Numbered from the stretch's first letter, positions 23,190-32,393 are shown. The stretch: DNA of 51,519 bases from Solibacillus sp045640265 (GCA_045640265.1 JAZUES010000258.1:1-51519), one strand, 5' to 3'. Program-made: numbers and translations. Notes: generated by a model not told the origin, from the letters alone.

Positions 23190-25352
23190 TTAGTTATCAA
23201 GTAGCTTCTCCGCTTCTTCAATCGGCATCGGTTTATAGAAATAATAGCCTTGCCCAGCAGGACAGCCTAATTGTTGAAGCATGCTAAGTTGTTCTTCGGT
23301 TTCAATACCTTCTGCAATCGCACGCATATTAATATTATTTGCAAGCTGAATAATCGTTTGTACAACCGCATGCATACCAGGTTCAGCCATTTCATTGATA
23401 AAGCTACGATCAATTTTTAATTCTGAAAACGGCAATTGTGGTAGATAGCTAAGTGACGAATAACCAACACCAAAGTCATCAATCGAACTTTCAATTCCCA
23501 TAGTATTCAGCGTATTTAAAATTTCCTTCGCTTTCGTTAAATTGTCTAATTCAATGCTTTCTGTTACTTCAAATTTAATATATTTTGCAGGTACTTCAAA
23601 TTGAGAAAATATATTCACGACATTTTCGATAAATTTAGGATCATAAAAATGATCGGGAGATACATTGAGTGCAACAGGCAATATTTTTCTATGTTCATCG
23701 ATTCGCTTTTGTAGCCAAGTTAAAACATACTTGAAATTTAATAAATCAATTTCTTTAACTTTTCCAGATTGTTCAGCAACTGGGATGAATTTTGCAGGAG
23801 ATACATTACCGAGAATTTTTGAATTCCAACGAGACAGACCTTCAAAACCCTCGATTTCAAGTGTTTTAATATTTACTTTCGGTTGTAAATGAACTTGGAA
23901 CTCTTCGTTTAGAATACCGCAACTTAAGTGATTAAAGATTTCCATTTCTTCAGTTAATTGCTGGTTACTATTTTCTTCAAAGATAGCTGCATAGGTACCG
24001 TTTACTTTTCGAGCTGTTGATAATGCAATATCTGCTTCATGGATACATTGATCAATAGAAGATTGTTCATTGAAAAAGGTAACGCCAATTTTTAATGTTA
24101 TATAGTTTTCTTCCCCGTTGATGATATAAGGTTCAGTTGTTAATAGTCGAATGATAGGCAAGTAACTTAATAAATCTGTGGAATTACTTAATTTCGCCAT
24201 AATAATGGAATTAGAAAAGCGGGCCAAAAATTCTTCACCTGGCGTATTTAGTTGACTCATACGTTCAGCAATTTGTTTTAATAAATCGGCTCCAGCTTTT
24301 CTTCCATATAAATCGATTATTTTATTGTATTCTCTTGCATGTAGGATAGCGACAAAACCTTTTTCCCCTTCGTGTACCCAATCTGACAGAGTCGTATTAA
24401 AATAATGTGTGTTTGGAAGAGTTGTTTCAACATCATAAAAGGCTAAACGTCGAAGCTCAATTTTTTGTTTTGCATACTTTATAGCAAGCTGAATTAAGAG
24501 TGCAAGTCGATTTAAATACTTGATATCTGCTTGTTTTAGCTCGTTTTCTTGTTGGTGATATAAAGTCAATATGCCTAATAACTCACTATGGGCTGTTAAA
24601 ATTGGTTTTGACCAAGTACCACATACAGCGTTTAATTGAAAGTTATTAAATGCTTGTTGTTGTTGCTGCGTTAATTTGAGCTCTTTTATGTAAATGGCTG
24701 TTTCATTGAAACCCATACTTGGTGTGACTTTTATTAGCTCAAGCTCATTGATAATTTCGAGTGGTAATGTATTTGAACCAATTGTTTTCGCTTTTAGTTG
24801 TTCATCAAATAGGTGAATCGTACAATATACATCACGAATATAGTAATTTTCAATTTTCTTCGTAATTAAAGTTAAAATCGACTGTAGATCATCGTCGTCA
24901 TCAATCGCTTCGTATACTTCATGCTCAAGTTTTGAAAGCATTTTGTTTAATTCAGTCTCTGTATTGTCTTCACAAGTCAGGAAAATATATTGTATCATTT
25001 GATTTTCGTCTCGAATCGGATGAATCGCAATACTATTCCAAAAGGCAGAGCCACCCAATGTATAATGTAGAATCGTAAATTTTTGTGTGATTGCAAACTG
25101 AATGTGATACATGAATTCATTTGCAGTTTCTGTATTTGTACGATGCCCATTAAAGATAGAAAAATTTTGTCCAATGAGGTGCTCAATTGAGTAATTTGTT
25201 AACTGAAGAAATTCTTCGTTTGCATGAACAATAGAAAGATTAGAGTCATGGAAATCAATGATTACAGTACCTTTCGAAAGCTGGTTACTTAAGGTTTTTA
25301 GCCAAATAAATAATCTGTCTTTTGATAGGGGTATTAATTGATTGAGTTTCAT
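23190..25352 (-). CDS. PAS-GAF-GGDEF(degenerate)-EAL protein, probable c-di-GMP phosphodiesterase
   Basis: A 720-aa cytosolic signalling protein: PAS (about residues 25-130), GAF (about 150-295), GGDEF-like domain (about 300-460) and EAL domain (about 470-715). The GGDEF signature is replaced by RFSNSIIM (about 379-386), so cyclase activity is unlikely. The EAL motif reads E504-G-L, but the metal and catalytic positions are kept: N563 in LNVS, E598 in VTES, DD 625-626 in DDFGVGYSS, K646 in LKIDRSF, E681 in EGIET and Q701. It should hydrolyse c-di-GMP under PAS/GAF control. ATG behind AAGGGGAAA. Confidence 0.9.
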   Translation of the reverse strand: MKLNQLIPLSKDRLFIWLKTLSNQLSKGTVIIDFHDSNLSIVHANEEFLQLTNYSIEHLIGQNFSIFNGHRTNTETANEFMYHIQFAITQKFTILHYTLGGSAFWNSIAIHPIRDENQMIQYIFLTCEDNTETELNKMLSKLEHEVYEAIDDDDDLQSILTLITKKIENYYIRDVYCTIHLFDEQLKAKTIGSNTLPLEIINELELIKVTPSMGFNETAIYIKELKLTQQQQQAFNNFQLNAVCGTWSKPILTAHSELLGILTLYHQQENELKQADIKYLNRLALLIQLAIKYAKQKIELRRLAFYDVETTLPNTHYFNTTLSDWVHEGEKGFVAILHAREYNKIIDLYGRKAGADLLKQIAERMSQLNTPGEEFLARFSNSIIMAKLSNSTDLLSYLPIIRLLTTEPYIINGEENYITLKIGVTFFNEQSSIDQCIHEADIALSTARKVNGTYAAIFEENSNQQLTEEMEIFNHLSCGILNEEFQVHLQPKVNIKTLEIEGFEGLSRWNSKILGNVSPAKFIPVAEQSGKVKEIDLLNFKYVLTWLQKRIDEHRKILPVALNVSPDHFYDPKFIENVVNIFSQFEVPAKYIKFEVTESIELDNLTKAKEILNTLNTMGIESSIDDFGVGYSSLSYLPQLPFSELKIDRSFINEMAEPGMHAVVQTIIQLANNINMRAIAEGIETEEQLSMLQQLGCPAGQGYYFYKPMPIEEAEKLLDN

Positions 25353-25493
25353 AAAGTTTCCCCTTTAATAGGTATTTATTATTTTAAAGTATAACAAAAT
25401 TCCCATAAAATGAAATATAAATTAACTAAATGTTTAAAAAATTAAAATTTATAAGATTTAATACCTATTCGATACAATCTTTATTTCCTATGA

Positions 25494-25530
25494 TAGTTTA
25501 AAAAACTAGCAATCATTTAGTCGCTAGTTT
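25494..25530 (-). terminator. Terminator of the lipoprotein gene
   Basis: On the minus strand AACTAGC pairs with GCTAGTT, followed by T6; about 60 bp beyond the stop at 25588. Confidence 0.7.
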
Positions 25531-25587
25531 AGAACAAATCATATTAAAAAGTTACAATCCTGCTTTAATGTAGTTAAATCGTTTAAT

Positions 25588-26076
25588 TTATTGTCTCGCA
25601 TATACTTTGTAAAAACGAACTAATGCATCTGTACCAGCTTCTTCAAAAAGTGTTTCCGCTTGAAGCTGCATGGTAACAGTTGTTTTTGCTTCATTTAATT
25701 TTTCATTATCAAAAAATAAATGCACTTCGACATCGCCGTTTTCGTGTAATTGCGCTTTTTCCTTGTCATTATATAGTTGATCGGCAAAAAGTCCATTGTC
25801 TTTCCAAGTACCCGTAACTTTTAAATATTGTTCATTTTCATCATAATGCCATTGAACATCACGTAAAGTAGTTTTAAAAAGGTCGTTAATTGTAAAAGTT
25901 TCGTTGTTGTATTGTAGTTCAATTGCACGAAGCGTATGTACCTCAATCGAAATGGCTGCTGCGGCATCATTTGCCTTTGAGCTTATACCAAAAATAGCAG
26001 CTTTAATTTCGCTATAAGTATCCCCACAACCTGCAAGTATCGATGCAAATATAATAAGTGGAATTAATTTTTTCAT
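25588..26076 (-). CDS. Lipoprotein of unknown function
   Basis: A 162-aa protein with a lipoprotein signal peptide and lipobox ASILAGC (acylated Cys17), so it is anchored outside the membrane. The mature part has a beta-rich look (HTLRAIELQYNNETFTINDLFKTTLRDVQWHYDENEQYLKVTGTWKD). The family is not recognised. Single gene with GGAGG before the ATG. Confidence 0.75.
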   Translation of the reverse strand: MKKLIPLIIFASILAGCGDTYSEIKAAIFGISSKANDAAAAISIEVHTLRAIELQYNNETFTINDLFKTTLRDVQWHYDENEQYLKVTGTWKDNGLFADQLYNDKEKAQLHENGDVEVHLFFDNEKLNEAKTTVTMQLQAETLFEEAGTDALVRFYKVYARQ

Positions 26077-26320
26077 TACAATTCCTCCGATGATGTTGTC
26101 ATTACTTCTATCTTACTAAAATGTCCTTGCTTAAACATGCCGAAATCTTCATTGAATGTGAAAACTTTGTAACAGCACTTTCCATTCTTTCCAAATGATT
26201 AAAAATTATTATTTAAATAACAAAGTGAATAATTATTTGAAAATGTGGGCATGTAATAAGTATCAGTGAGAAATGGTGAAAATTATCATTAAGAATTTGA
26301 AATGAAAGAGGGTAGATACA

Positions 26321-26449
26321 ATGAAAATAAATGATGAATTGTTAGATCGACTAGGAATATATTTTGTTTATCATGAAGTATATAACCGATATGGAATTAC
26401 TTTTGAAATCTTCGTAGACCGTTGGGAAAGAGGTATTTTAGATATTTAG
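26321..26449 (+). CDS. Small ORF, 42 aa
   Basis: MKINDELLDRLGIYFVYHEV begins a 42-residue ORF ending GILDI, with AAAGAGGG 9 bp before the ATG. The sequence has a natural amino-acid mix (VYNRYGITFEIFVDRWERG) and is followed by a terminator at 26515-26557, which supports a real short gene. No known function. A Fur-like word (TGAAAATTATCATTA at 26277-26291, 11 of 14) precedes it but is weak in such AT-rich DNA. Confidence 0.55.
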   Translation: MKINDELLDRLGIYFVYHEVYNRYGITFEIFVDRWERGILDI

Positions 26450-26514
26450 TTATGATTGATATATTTAATAACAAATGATGTTTTGTATAAGAACGAAACC
26501 ATTTCTTGATACGT

Positions 26515-26557
26515 AAGGAAAGCATTTGATGGGATTGTCAAAAGTTTTCCTTTTTTG
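26515..26557 (+). terminator. Terminator after the 42-aa ORF
   Basis: AAGGAAA pairs with TTTTCCTT outside an inner TTTGA/TCAAA stem, followed by T6. Confidence 0.75.
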
Positions 26558-26614
26558 TTTTCTCAAGTTACGGTAGGATAAAGGCTGAAATATGCTTATA
26601 GAGAGGAATTACAT

Positions 26615-27661
26615 ATGAAAATTCGTGAACGAGGCATACAAATTGGCCAACTGCAGCCAGGTAAAAAAAATTGCATAACAGATGTTACGGGTGTAAAAGT
26701 GGGACATGTAACGCTTGATAGTCCTTTAAATGCACAAGGAGAAATGGCTTGTACAGGTGTGACGGCCATTTTACCGCATGGTGGGAATCTATTTCAGCAA
26801 AAGGTAACAGCCGCGAGCTATGTGTTAAATGGTTTTGGAAAATCGACAGGCCTTGTGCAAGTAAAAGAGCTAGGTGTTATCGAATCACCCATTATGTTGA
26901 CGAATACATTCGGAATACCAGCTGTTACACAAGGGACATTGGAATACTTACTTGAACAAAATGAAGAAATTGGGATTTCAACAGGGACAATAAATATCGT
27001 TGTCGGAGAGTGCAATGATAGTTATTTAAACTCGATCCGTCACTTTCCTGTATTAGCAGAGCACGCAAAACAATCCATTGAAAATGCAACGAAGTCTGTG
27101 GCTAAAGAAGGTGCAATCGGTGCTGGTAAAGGAATGATGTGCTTTGGCTATAAAGGAGGGATAGGGAGCGCATCACGACTTGTTGAAGTCGCTGACACTA
27201 ATCAAACGTATATGCTAGGGTGTCTCGTACTAACGAATTTCGGCTCAAATAGTGAATTTATAAAAGTGCGTTATACAACTACGAAACAGCAGACGAGTTC
27301 TACCATTGCGCCTACAGATGGATCGATTATTATTGTATTAGCAACAGACGCTCCACTAAGTAGTAGACAATTGACACGTGTGATTAAAAGATGTGGGATT
27401 GGACTTGGTCGAACAGGTAGTCATTTTTCAAACGGAAGTGGTGACATTGTTATCGGATTTACGACGGCACATCAAATTCCTCATAAAACAAATGAACTTG
27501 TCGAAGTACGAGCCCAACTCCGTGACGATCATCCGATGATGAATCAATTATTTACAGCAGCAGCTGAAGCAACAGAGGAAGCAATACTTAATTCAATGTC
27601 ACAAGCAGAAACAACAGTTGGCAGACAAGGACATATCGTGGAGAAATATCACTTTAATTAA
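26615..27661 (+). CDS. P1/DmpA-family aminopeptidase (peptidase S58)
   Basis: A 348-aa N-terminal-nucleophile hydrolase. Family motifs are ITDVTGVKVGHVTL, TNTFGIPAVTQGTLE, GECNDSYLN and the self-cleavage region PTDG-SIIIVLATDAPL, where autoproteolysis should fall between G236 and S237 and free Ser as the nucleophile. Known members release N-terminal L- or D-amino acids or beta-amino acids from short peptides. No signal peptide, so cytosolic. It has its own terminator but sits directly upstream of the D-amino-acid peptide cluster, suggesting a role in the same peptide breakdown. Confidence 0.9.
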   Translation: MKIRERGIQIGQLQPGKKNCITDVTGVKVGHVTLDSPLNAQGEMACTGVTAILPHGGNLFQQKVTAASYVLNGFGKSTGLVQVKELGVIESPIMLTNTFGIPAVTQGTLEYLLEQNEEIGISTGTINIVVGECNDSYLNSIRHFPVLAEHAKQSIENATKSVAKEGAIGAGKGMMCFGYKGGIGSASRLVEVADTNQTYMLGCLVLTNFGSNSEFIKVRYTTTKQQTSSTIAPTDGSIIIVLATDAPLSSRQLTRVIKRCGIGLGRTGSHFSNGSGDIVIGFTTAHQIPHKTNELVEVRAQLRDDHPMMNQLFTAAAEATEEAILNSMSQAETTVGRQGHIVEKYHFN

Positions 27662-27671
27662 TGTGTTTAAT

Positions 27672-27704
27672 GAGCAGCGAGTATTCTTTCGCTGCTTTTT
27701 TTAT
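27672..27704 (+). terminator. Terminator of the DmpA-type peptidase gene
   Basis: AGCAGCGA pairs with TTCGCTGCT, followed by T7. Confidence 0.85.
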
Positions 27705-27790
27705 AGGTATAAGAGGAAGTTGGAATTAAGAAAAAACTTCCACATTCGAAATAAATATGGTATTTTATATATTAATAACTGAATAGTCTA

Positions 27791-27805
27791 AATTTTTACA
27801 TAATT
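27791..27805 (+). promoter_or_regulatory. Weak CodY-box candidate
   Basis: AATTTTTACATAATT matches the CodY consensus AATTTTCWGAAAATT at 12 of 15 positions, 31 bp before the VanX-like gene. CodY represses the dpp operon in B. subtilis, so the position makes sense, but the surrounding DNA is AT-rich and such matches arise by chance. Confidence 0.25.
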
Positions 27806-27836
27806 AGTAAAGTCATAGGATTAGAGGTGTTAGACA

Positions 27837-28565
27837 ATTTCAAAATATTTAAAGCCAATTCGAATAGAACTAGGGGCAAGTAAGCGACCATCGATTATTG
27901 AAAATGATGAGCCTTTAATTGAAATCTCGCCAATAGAAAACCGATTATTTGTTTGCCCCATCTATTTTAAACAAGGTATACCAAATAGTTTGAAATCCAT
28001 TTATTTACGGCAAGGCGCTATGAAGAGATTACTTGAAGCACTGTCGTATTTACCTGAGAAGTACAGCTTTATTTTGTATGATGGTTTTCGACCGCTACAA
28101 GTTCAATCTTATTTATTTGAACAAGTACATCAAAATCTGCAACAAACATATCCGAATTGGTCTATTGAAGAAGTACAACGTGAAGCTTTAAAATATGTAG
28201 CTTTTCCGAGTATTGAGGAAGGTTATCCCGCGCCACATTTAACTGGTGGTGCCATTGATTTGACACTGGGTGATGAGGATGGCAATCCACTTGATTTAGG
28301 GACAAATTTTGATGAAATGAATGCAAAATCAGCGACCGTCTATTTTGAAAATCATCCAGCTGAAAATGAAGAAGCCTATAAAAATCGTCGCTTATTGTTC
28401 CACAGTATGACACAAGCAGGTTTCCAAAATTACGAGGAAGAATGGTGGCATTATGATTTTGGCAATGTAACTTGGGCGAAAAAAGCAAACGCACAAGCCG
28501 CCATTTATGGACCCATCGTTGCGACAATCGAACTACATAAAGTAAAGGAGTATCGATTCAAATGA
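27837..28565 (+). CDS. VanX-like D-alanyl-D-alanine dipeptidase, apparent ATT start
   Basis: The reading frame encodes 242 residues from ATT 27837 ((M)SKYLKPIRIELGASKRPS). It includes VCPIYFKQGIPNSL, ILYDGFRPLQVQSYLF, APHLTGGAIDLTL (zinc ligands His and Asp) and EEWWHYDFGNVTWA (Glu, Trp-Trp-His), all typical of peptidase M15D. It should split D-Ala-D-Ala or similar D-dipeptides. No ATG, GTG or TTG lies before 27990, a start that would drop about 50 homologous residues. AGAGGTG at 27823-27829 sits 7 bp before ATT, with TAG just upstream. Its stop overlaps the dppA start (ATGA). No signal peptide. Confidence 0.85.
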   Translation: MSKYLKPIRIELGASKRPSIIENDEPLIEISPIENRLFVCPIYFKQGIPNSLKSIYLRQGAMKRLLEALSYLPEKYSFILYDGFRPLQVQSYLFEQVHQNLQQTYPNWSIEEVQREALKYVAFPSIEEGYPAPHLTGGAIDLTLGDEDGNPLDLGTNFDEMNAKSATVYFENHPAENEEAYKNRRLLFHSMTQAGFQNYEEEWWHYDFGNVTWAKKANAQAAIYGPIVATIELHKVKEYRFK

Positions 28566-29356
28566 AAGTCTATATTAGTGCAGATATTGAAGGAATTACA
28601 GGAACGACTGTTTGGAGTGAAACGGAATTAAATGCACCTGATTATATGCAATTTCAAAAGCAAATGACACGGGAAGTGCTTGCCGCGATTGAAGGTGCAA
28701 TTGCTGGTGGAGCAACAGAAATCTTATTGAAAGATGCCCATGATTCGGCACGAAATATTTTATTAGAAGACATTCCAGAGAATGTGAAAATCATTCGAGG
28801 TTGGACGCAGGATCCAATGTGCATGGTTGCAGGCTTAGATGCAAGCTTTGACCGAGCCATCTTTATCGGCTATCACAGTGAAGGAGGCAGCGAACGTAAC
28901 CCACTAGCACATACGCTTAGCCTACTAGCTGATGTGAAAATCAATGGGGAATATGCGAGTGAATTTATCATTAATACCTACGCAGCGGCACTTCATCAAG
29001 TACCGGTTGCATTTGTAAGTGGGGATCAAGGGTTAACAGAACATATTGCGCGCTATAACGAAAACATCGTGACATTTGCGACAAAAGAAGGAGTTGGTTC
29101 TGCAACGATTAATGTGAGTCCCCAAAAAACGTTGAAAGAAACGAAGAAGCTTGTCGAATACGCTATGAAAATCGACCGTCAGCAACTTCAAATTGAACTA
29201 CCAAAACATTTCAAAGTTGAAATTATTTATAAAGATCATATGAAAGCTTACCGTAATTCATTTTATCCTGGCGCTACTTTTAAATCGCACAATACAGTGG
29301 AATTTGAGACATCGGATTACTTTGAAGTATTACGAGTTTTACAGTTTTTAACTTAA
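28562..29356 (+). CDS. dppA: DppA D-aminopeptidase (peptidase M55)
   Basis: A 264-aa zinc peptidase releasing N-terminal D-amino acids such as D-Ala. Metal-binding motifs of the family are visible: SADIEGITG (Asp8, Glu10), KDAHDSARN (His60) and GYHSEGG (His104), plus the conserved NTYAAA and SGDQGL stretches. Cytosolic decamer in B. subtilis. The start overlaps the VanX-like gene by 4 bp (translational coupling). The pairing makes sense: both act on D-amino-acid peptides from peptidoglycan. Confidence 0.95.
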   Translation: MKVYISADIEGITGTTVWSETELNAPDYMQFQKQMTREVLAAIEGAIAGGATEILLKDAHDSARNILLEDIPENVKIIRGWTQDPMCMVAGLDASFDRAIFIGYHSEGGSERNPLAHTLSLLADVKINGEYASEFIINTYAAALHQVPVAFVSGDQGLTEHIARYNENIVTFATKEGVGSATINVSPQKTLKETKKLVEYAMKIDRQQLQIELPKHFKVEIIYKDHMKAYRNSFYPGATFKSHNTVEFETSDYFEVLRVLQFLT

Positions 29357-29380
29357 TTTAACTAAACAGCAGGTGATGAC

Positions 29381-30448
29381 ATGAAAATTACGAAAATAGA
29401 AGTCGGAAAAGTAGAAGCACCGCTTATTACGCCGTTTAAAACAGCATTGCGTACCGTATATACGATTCAGAATGTATTGGTAAAGATTTATACCGATGAT
29501 GGAAAAGTTGGGTACGGTGAGGCTGCACCGACACATGTCATAACGGGTGAAACACTCGCATCGATTCAGTACGCGATTGAACAAGTAATTGCGCCGCTTA
29601 TTGAAGGGATTGAAATTGATGAAATTGCCGTGTTGTGCGAAAGAGTCGATCACTGCCTATATCAAAATACAAGTGCAAAAGCAGCTGTAGAAATGGCACT
29701 TTATGATTTATGGGCCAAAAAATACGATGCCCCGCTTTATAAATTACTAGGTGGCTATCGTCAAGAACTCACGACAGATATAACGATTAGCGTCAATGAC
29801 AGTGAAGAAATGGTGAAAGATAGTCTCGATGCTGTGAAACGCGGTTTTTCAATCTTGAAAGTCAAAGTCGGAAAAGATCCAAAAGGGGATGTAGATCGCG
29901 TTATTGCGATTCGAAAAGCTGTTGGACAAGACGTCGTACTTCGAGTCGATGCCAACCAAGGATGGACGCCGAAAGAAGCGGTTCGTATAATTGGACAGCT
30001 AGAGGATAAGGATACGCAAATTGAACTTGTTGAACAACCTGTGCACTATAGCGATATTTCAGGTATGCAGTATGTAACGAATCATACGCAGACGAATATA
30101 TTAGCCGATGAGAGTGTGTTTTCGCCTAAGCAAGCAATGGAGGTAATTGAAAAACGTGCTGCAGACTTCATTAATATTAAATTAATGAAAACAGGCGGTA
30201 TTTATAAAGCACAAATGATTTGTAATATTGCTGAGGCAAGTGGTATAGCCTGCATGATTGGTTGTATGCTCGAAACAAAAATCAGCGTCAGTGCAGCAGC
30301 ACATTTTGCGGCAGCTAACAAAAACATTACAATGGTTGATTTAGATGGGCCAAGTTTATGTGTTAAGGATCCGATTGATGGTGGACCAAGATTTGAAGGG
30401 CAATTCATTCAGATGGGCGAGACACCAGGATTAGGATTTTTAATATAG
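29381..30448 (+). CDS. ykfB: L-Ala-D/L-Glu epimerase-type dipeptide epimerase (YkfB)
   Basis: A 355-aa enolase-superfamily enzyme of the muconate-lactonising subgroup. Catalytic Lys is in ILKVKVG, metal ligands are in VDANQGW, VEQP and ADESVF, and the second catalytic Lys is in INIKLMKTGG. It matches B. subtilis YkfB, which epimerises L-Ala-D-Glu from murein so that ordinary peptidases can cut it. The C-terminal substrate loop (DLDGPSLCVKDP) agrees with dipeptide epimerases. Located 24 bp after dppA. Confidence 0.93.
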   Translation: MKITKIEVGKVEAPLITPFKTALRTVYTIQNVLVKIYTDDGKVGYGEAAPTHVITGETLASIQYAIEQVIAPLIEGIEIDEIAVLCERVDHCLYQNTSAKAAVEMALYDLWAKKYDAPLYKLLGGYRQELTTDITISVNDSEEMVKDSLDAVKRGFSILKVKVGKDPKGDVDRVIAIRKAVGQDVVLRVDANQGWTPKEAVRIIGQLEDKDTQIELVEQPVHYSDISGMQYVTNHTQTNILADESVFSPKQAMEVIEKRAADFINIKLMKTGGIYKAQMICNIAEASGIACMIGCMLETKISVSAAAHFAAANKNITMVDLDGPSLCVKDPIDGGPRFEGQFIQMGETPGLGFLI

Positions 30449-30496
30449 ATTTTGATTTTTATTAAGGTCAAAAAATAGGTGAATGGGGGAAATTAC

Positions 30497-32323
30497 GTGA
30501 AAAAGGTATTATTAGCTTTAACATGTATGTTTGCGCTTGTATTAGCAGCATGTGGCGATTCTTCGGATTCAAGCAAAGCTGGTGAATCAGATAAAACAAA
30601 GGAATATCGTACGGTGTATTCTGGTGAAATTAAGACGCTTAACTATTTAAAAACGGCTGAAACAAATGAATTCGCCTTATCTGCAAACTTAGTCGAAGGA
30701 TTGATCGAATATGATCAGTACGGTGTTGTGAAGTCAGGCTTAGCAGAAACTTGGGAATCAAATCCTGATGCAACAGTTTGGACGTTCAAGCTTCGTGAAG
30801 GGGTTAAATGGGTAGACCACGAAGGTAAAAAGGTTGCAGATGTTGTGGCGCAAGATTTTGTAGATGGTTTAAACTACGTGCTTGATGCTAAAAATGAATC
30901 ATCAACAGCTTGGATTGCAACAGTTGTTAAAAATGGTGATGCATTCTTGAACGGCGAAGTAACAGATTTCACGCAAGTAGGTGTAAAAGCACTTGATGAA
31001 ATGACGTTAGAATACACGTTAGAAGGCTCAACACCATACTTCCTATCGATGTTAAATTACGTATGCTTCTTCCCTGTAAATGGTGAATTCTTAGCAGAAA
31101 AAGGAGAAAATTTCGGTACAACTCGTGAAAATATTTTATACAATGGTGCATATATTTTAGACAAGTTCGAGCCACAAAATGAGCGCGTCCTAGTAAAAAA
31201 TAAAGCATATTGGGATAAAGATGAAGTGAAAATTGACCGTATCCGTTATAAGTATAACAAAGAAGCGGCAACAGTTGCCCCAGAGTTATTTTTACGCGGA
31301 GAAATTGATGGTGCAACAATTCCAACATCAATCTTAGATGAATGGTTAAATAGCGAAGATAAAAAAGATTCAGTACGTCAGAATACAAATAACTTCTACA
31401 CGTACTTCTATGCATTAAACTTCGATCCACAATATGATGCAGAGTACGAGCCAGAAAACTGGAAAGTAGTGGTGAATAATAAAGATTTCCGTAAATCGTT
31501 ATATCATGCATTAGATCGTGTGTCGGCTTTATTAACAATTGAGCCGTATAATCCAAAAGATTTAGTTTCAAATACGATTACACCGAAAAACTTTGTGGAT
31601 GTTGAAGGTGTGGATTACACATTATTAGCTCCATTAAAAGCCATTACTGAATCAGATTCATTCAATGCAGATTTAGCATTAAAACACAAAGAAGCGGCTA
31701 TGACGGCTTTAGCTGGAAAAGCAACATTCCCAGTAAAAGTTGTATTACCTTACAATTCTGGTTCTCCTGAATGGGCAAACCGATCTCAAGTAGTAGAACA
31801 ACAACTTGAAAAATTATTAGGTGCTGATTATATCGATGTTGAATTATACGCTGGTCCAGCAACTGGTTTCTTAGGTGAAGTTCGTCGCCCAGGTAAATTC
31901 TCAATGCTCGAAGCAAACTGGGGTCCAGACTTTGCTGACCCATCGACTTACACTGATCCATTCACTGTTGGCGGTACGTACAACAAGCCAGAACTTGCTG
32001 AAGGCTATAATGGTGAGTACCAAGCTCTAGTAGATGCTGCAAAAGCAGAAGTAGAGCCTGCAAAACGTTATGAACTATTTGCAAAAGCCGAAGCATTTTT
32101 AATTGATGAAGCATTCGTTATTCCATACGCTGTTGGCGGTGGTGGCTATGTTGCTTCAAAATTAAATCCATTCGAATCACAATATTCACCATTTGGTGTA
32201 AGATCAGAGAAATTTAAAGGGCAGTCAATCCTAGAAAAGCCAATGAGTAATGAAGAATATAAATCTGCTAAAGAGACGTGGGAAAAAGAACGAGCAGAAG
32301 CTTTAGCAAACGCTGCAAATTAA
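30497..32323 (+). CDS. Peptide ABC transporter substrate-binding lipoprotein (OppA/DppE family)
   Basis: A 608-aa lipoprotein with signal peptide and lipobox LVLAACGDSS, then an SBP_bac_5 domain (ETNEFALSANLVEGL; VWTFKLREGVKWVDHEG; ILYNGAYILDKFEPQNERVLVKNKAYWD; MLEANWGPDFADPSTY). Long peptide-binding proteins of this kind deliver di- to oligopeptides to the permease. GTG 30497 follows ATGGGGGAA; an in-frame GTG at 30479 would add six residues before the signal peptide. The location among murein-peptide enzymes points to muropeptides as cargo. A hairpin separates it from the permease genes. Confidence 0.93.
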   Translation: MKKVLLALTCMFALVLAACGDSSDSSKAGESDKTKEYRTVYSGEIKTLNYLKTAETNEFALSANLVEGLIEYDQYGVVKSGLAETWESNPDATVWTFKLREGVKWVDHEGKKVADVVAQDFVDGLNYVLDAKNESSTAWIATVVKNGDAFLNGEVTDFTQVGVKALDEMTLEYTLEGSTPYFLSMLNYVCFFPVNGEFLAEKGENFGTTRENILYNGAYILDKFEPQNERVLVKNKAYWDKDEVKIDRIRYKYNKEAATVAPELFLRGEIDGATIPTSILDEWLNSEDKKDSVRQNTNNFYTYFYALNFDPQYDAEYEPENWKVVVNNKDFRKSLYHALDRVSALLTIEPYNPKDLVSNTITPKNFVDVEGVDYTLLAPLKAITESDSFNADLALKHKEAAMTALAGKATFPVKVVLPYNSGSPEWANRSQVVEQQLEKLLGADYIDVELYAGPATGFLGEVRRPGKFSMLEANWGPDFADPSTYTDPFTVGGTYNKPELAEGYNGEYQALVDAAKAEVEPAKRYELFAKAEAFLIDEAFVIPYAVGGGGYVASKLNPFESQYSPFGVRSEKFKGQSILEKPMSNEEYKSAKETWEKERAEALANAAN

Positions 32324-32355
32324 TTGTAAATTGCGTTTTTTGCCACAAGTAAACT

Positions 32356-32393
32356 AGGAGATGACAGGAATTTTCTGCATCTCCTTCTTTTTT
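32356..32393 (+). terminator. Intra-operon terminator or attenuator
   Basis: AGGAGATG pairs with CATCTCCT across about 13 nt, followed by TTCT6. It sits between the binding-protein gene and the permease genes and may raise binding-protein mRNA over the membrane components. Confidence 0.75.

Noticed and set aside
26277..26291. Fur box
   Set aside because: 11 of 14 match in a very AT-rich stretch, with no iron-related gene nearby; treated as chance.
28162..28527. 121-codon minus-strand ORF
   Set aside because: Shadow of the VanX-like gene; His-rich text without family motifs.
30969..31571. 200-codon minus-strand ORF
   Set aside because: Lies antisense to the well-supported peptide-binding lipoprotein gene; its translation is rich in Leu/His/Tyr with no motif and no ribosome site.
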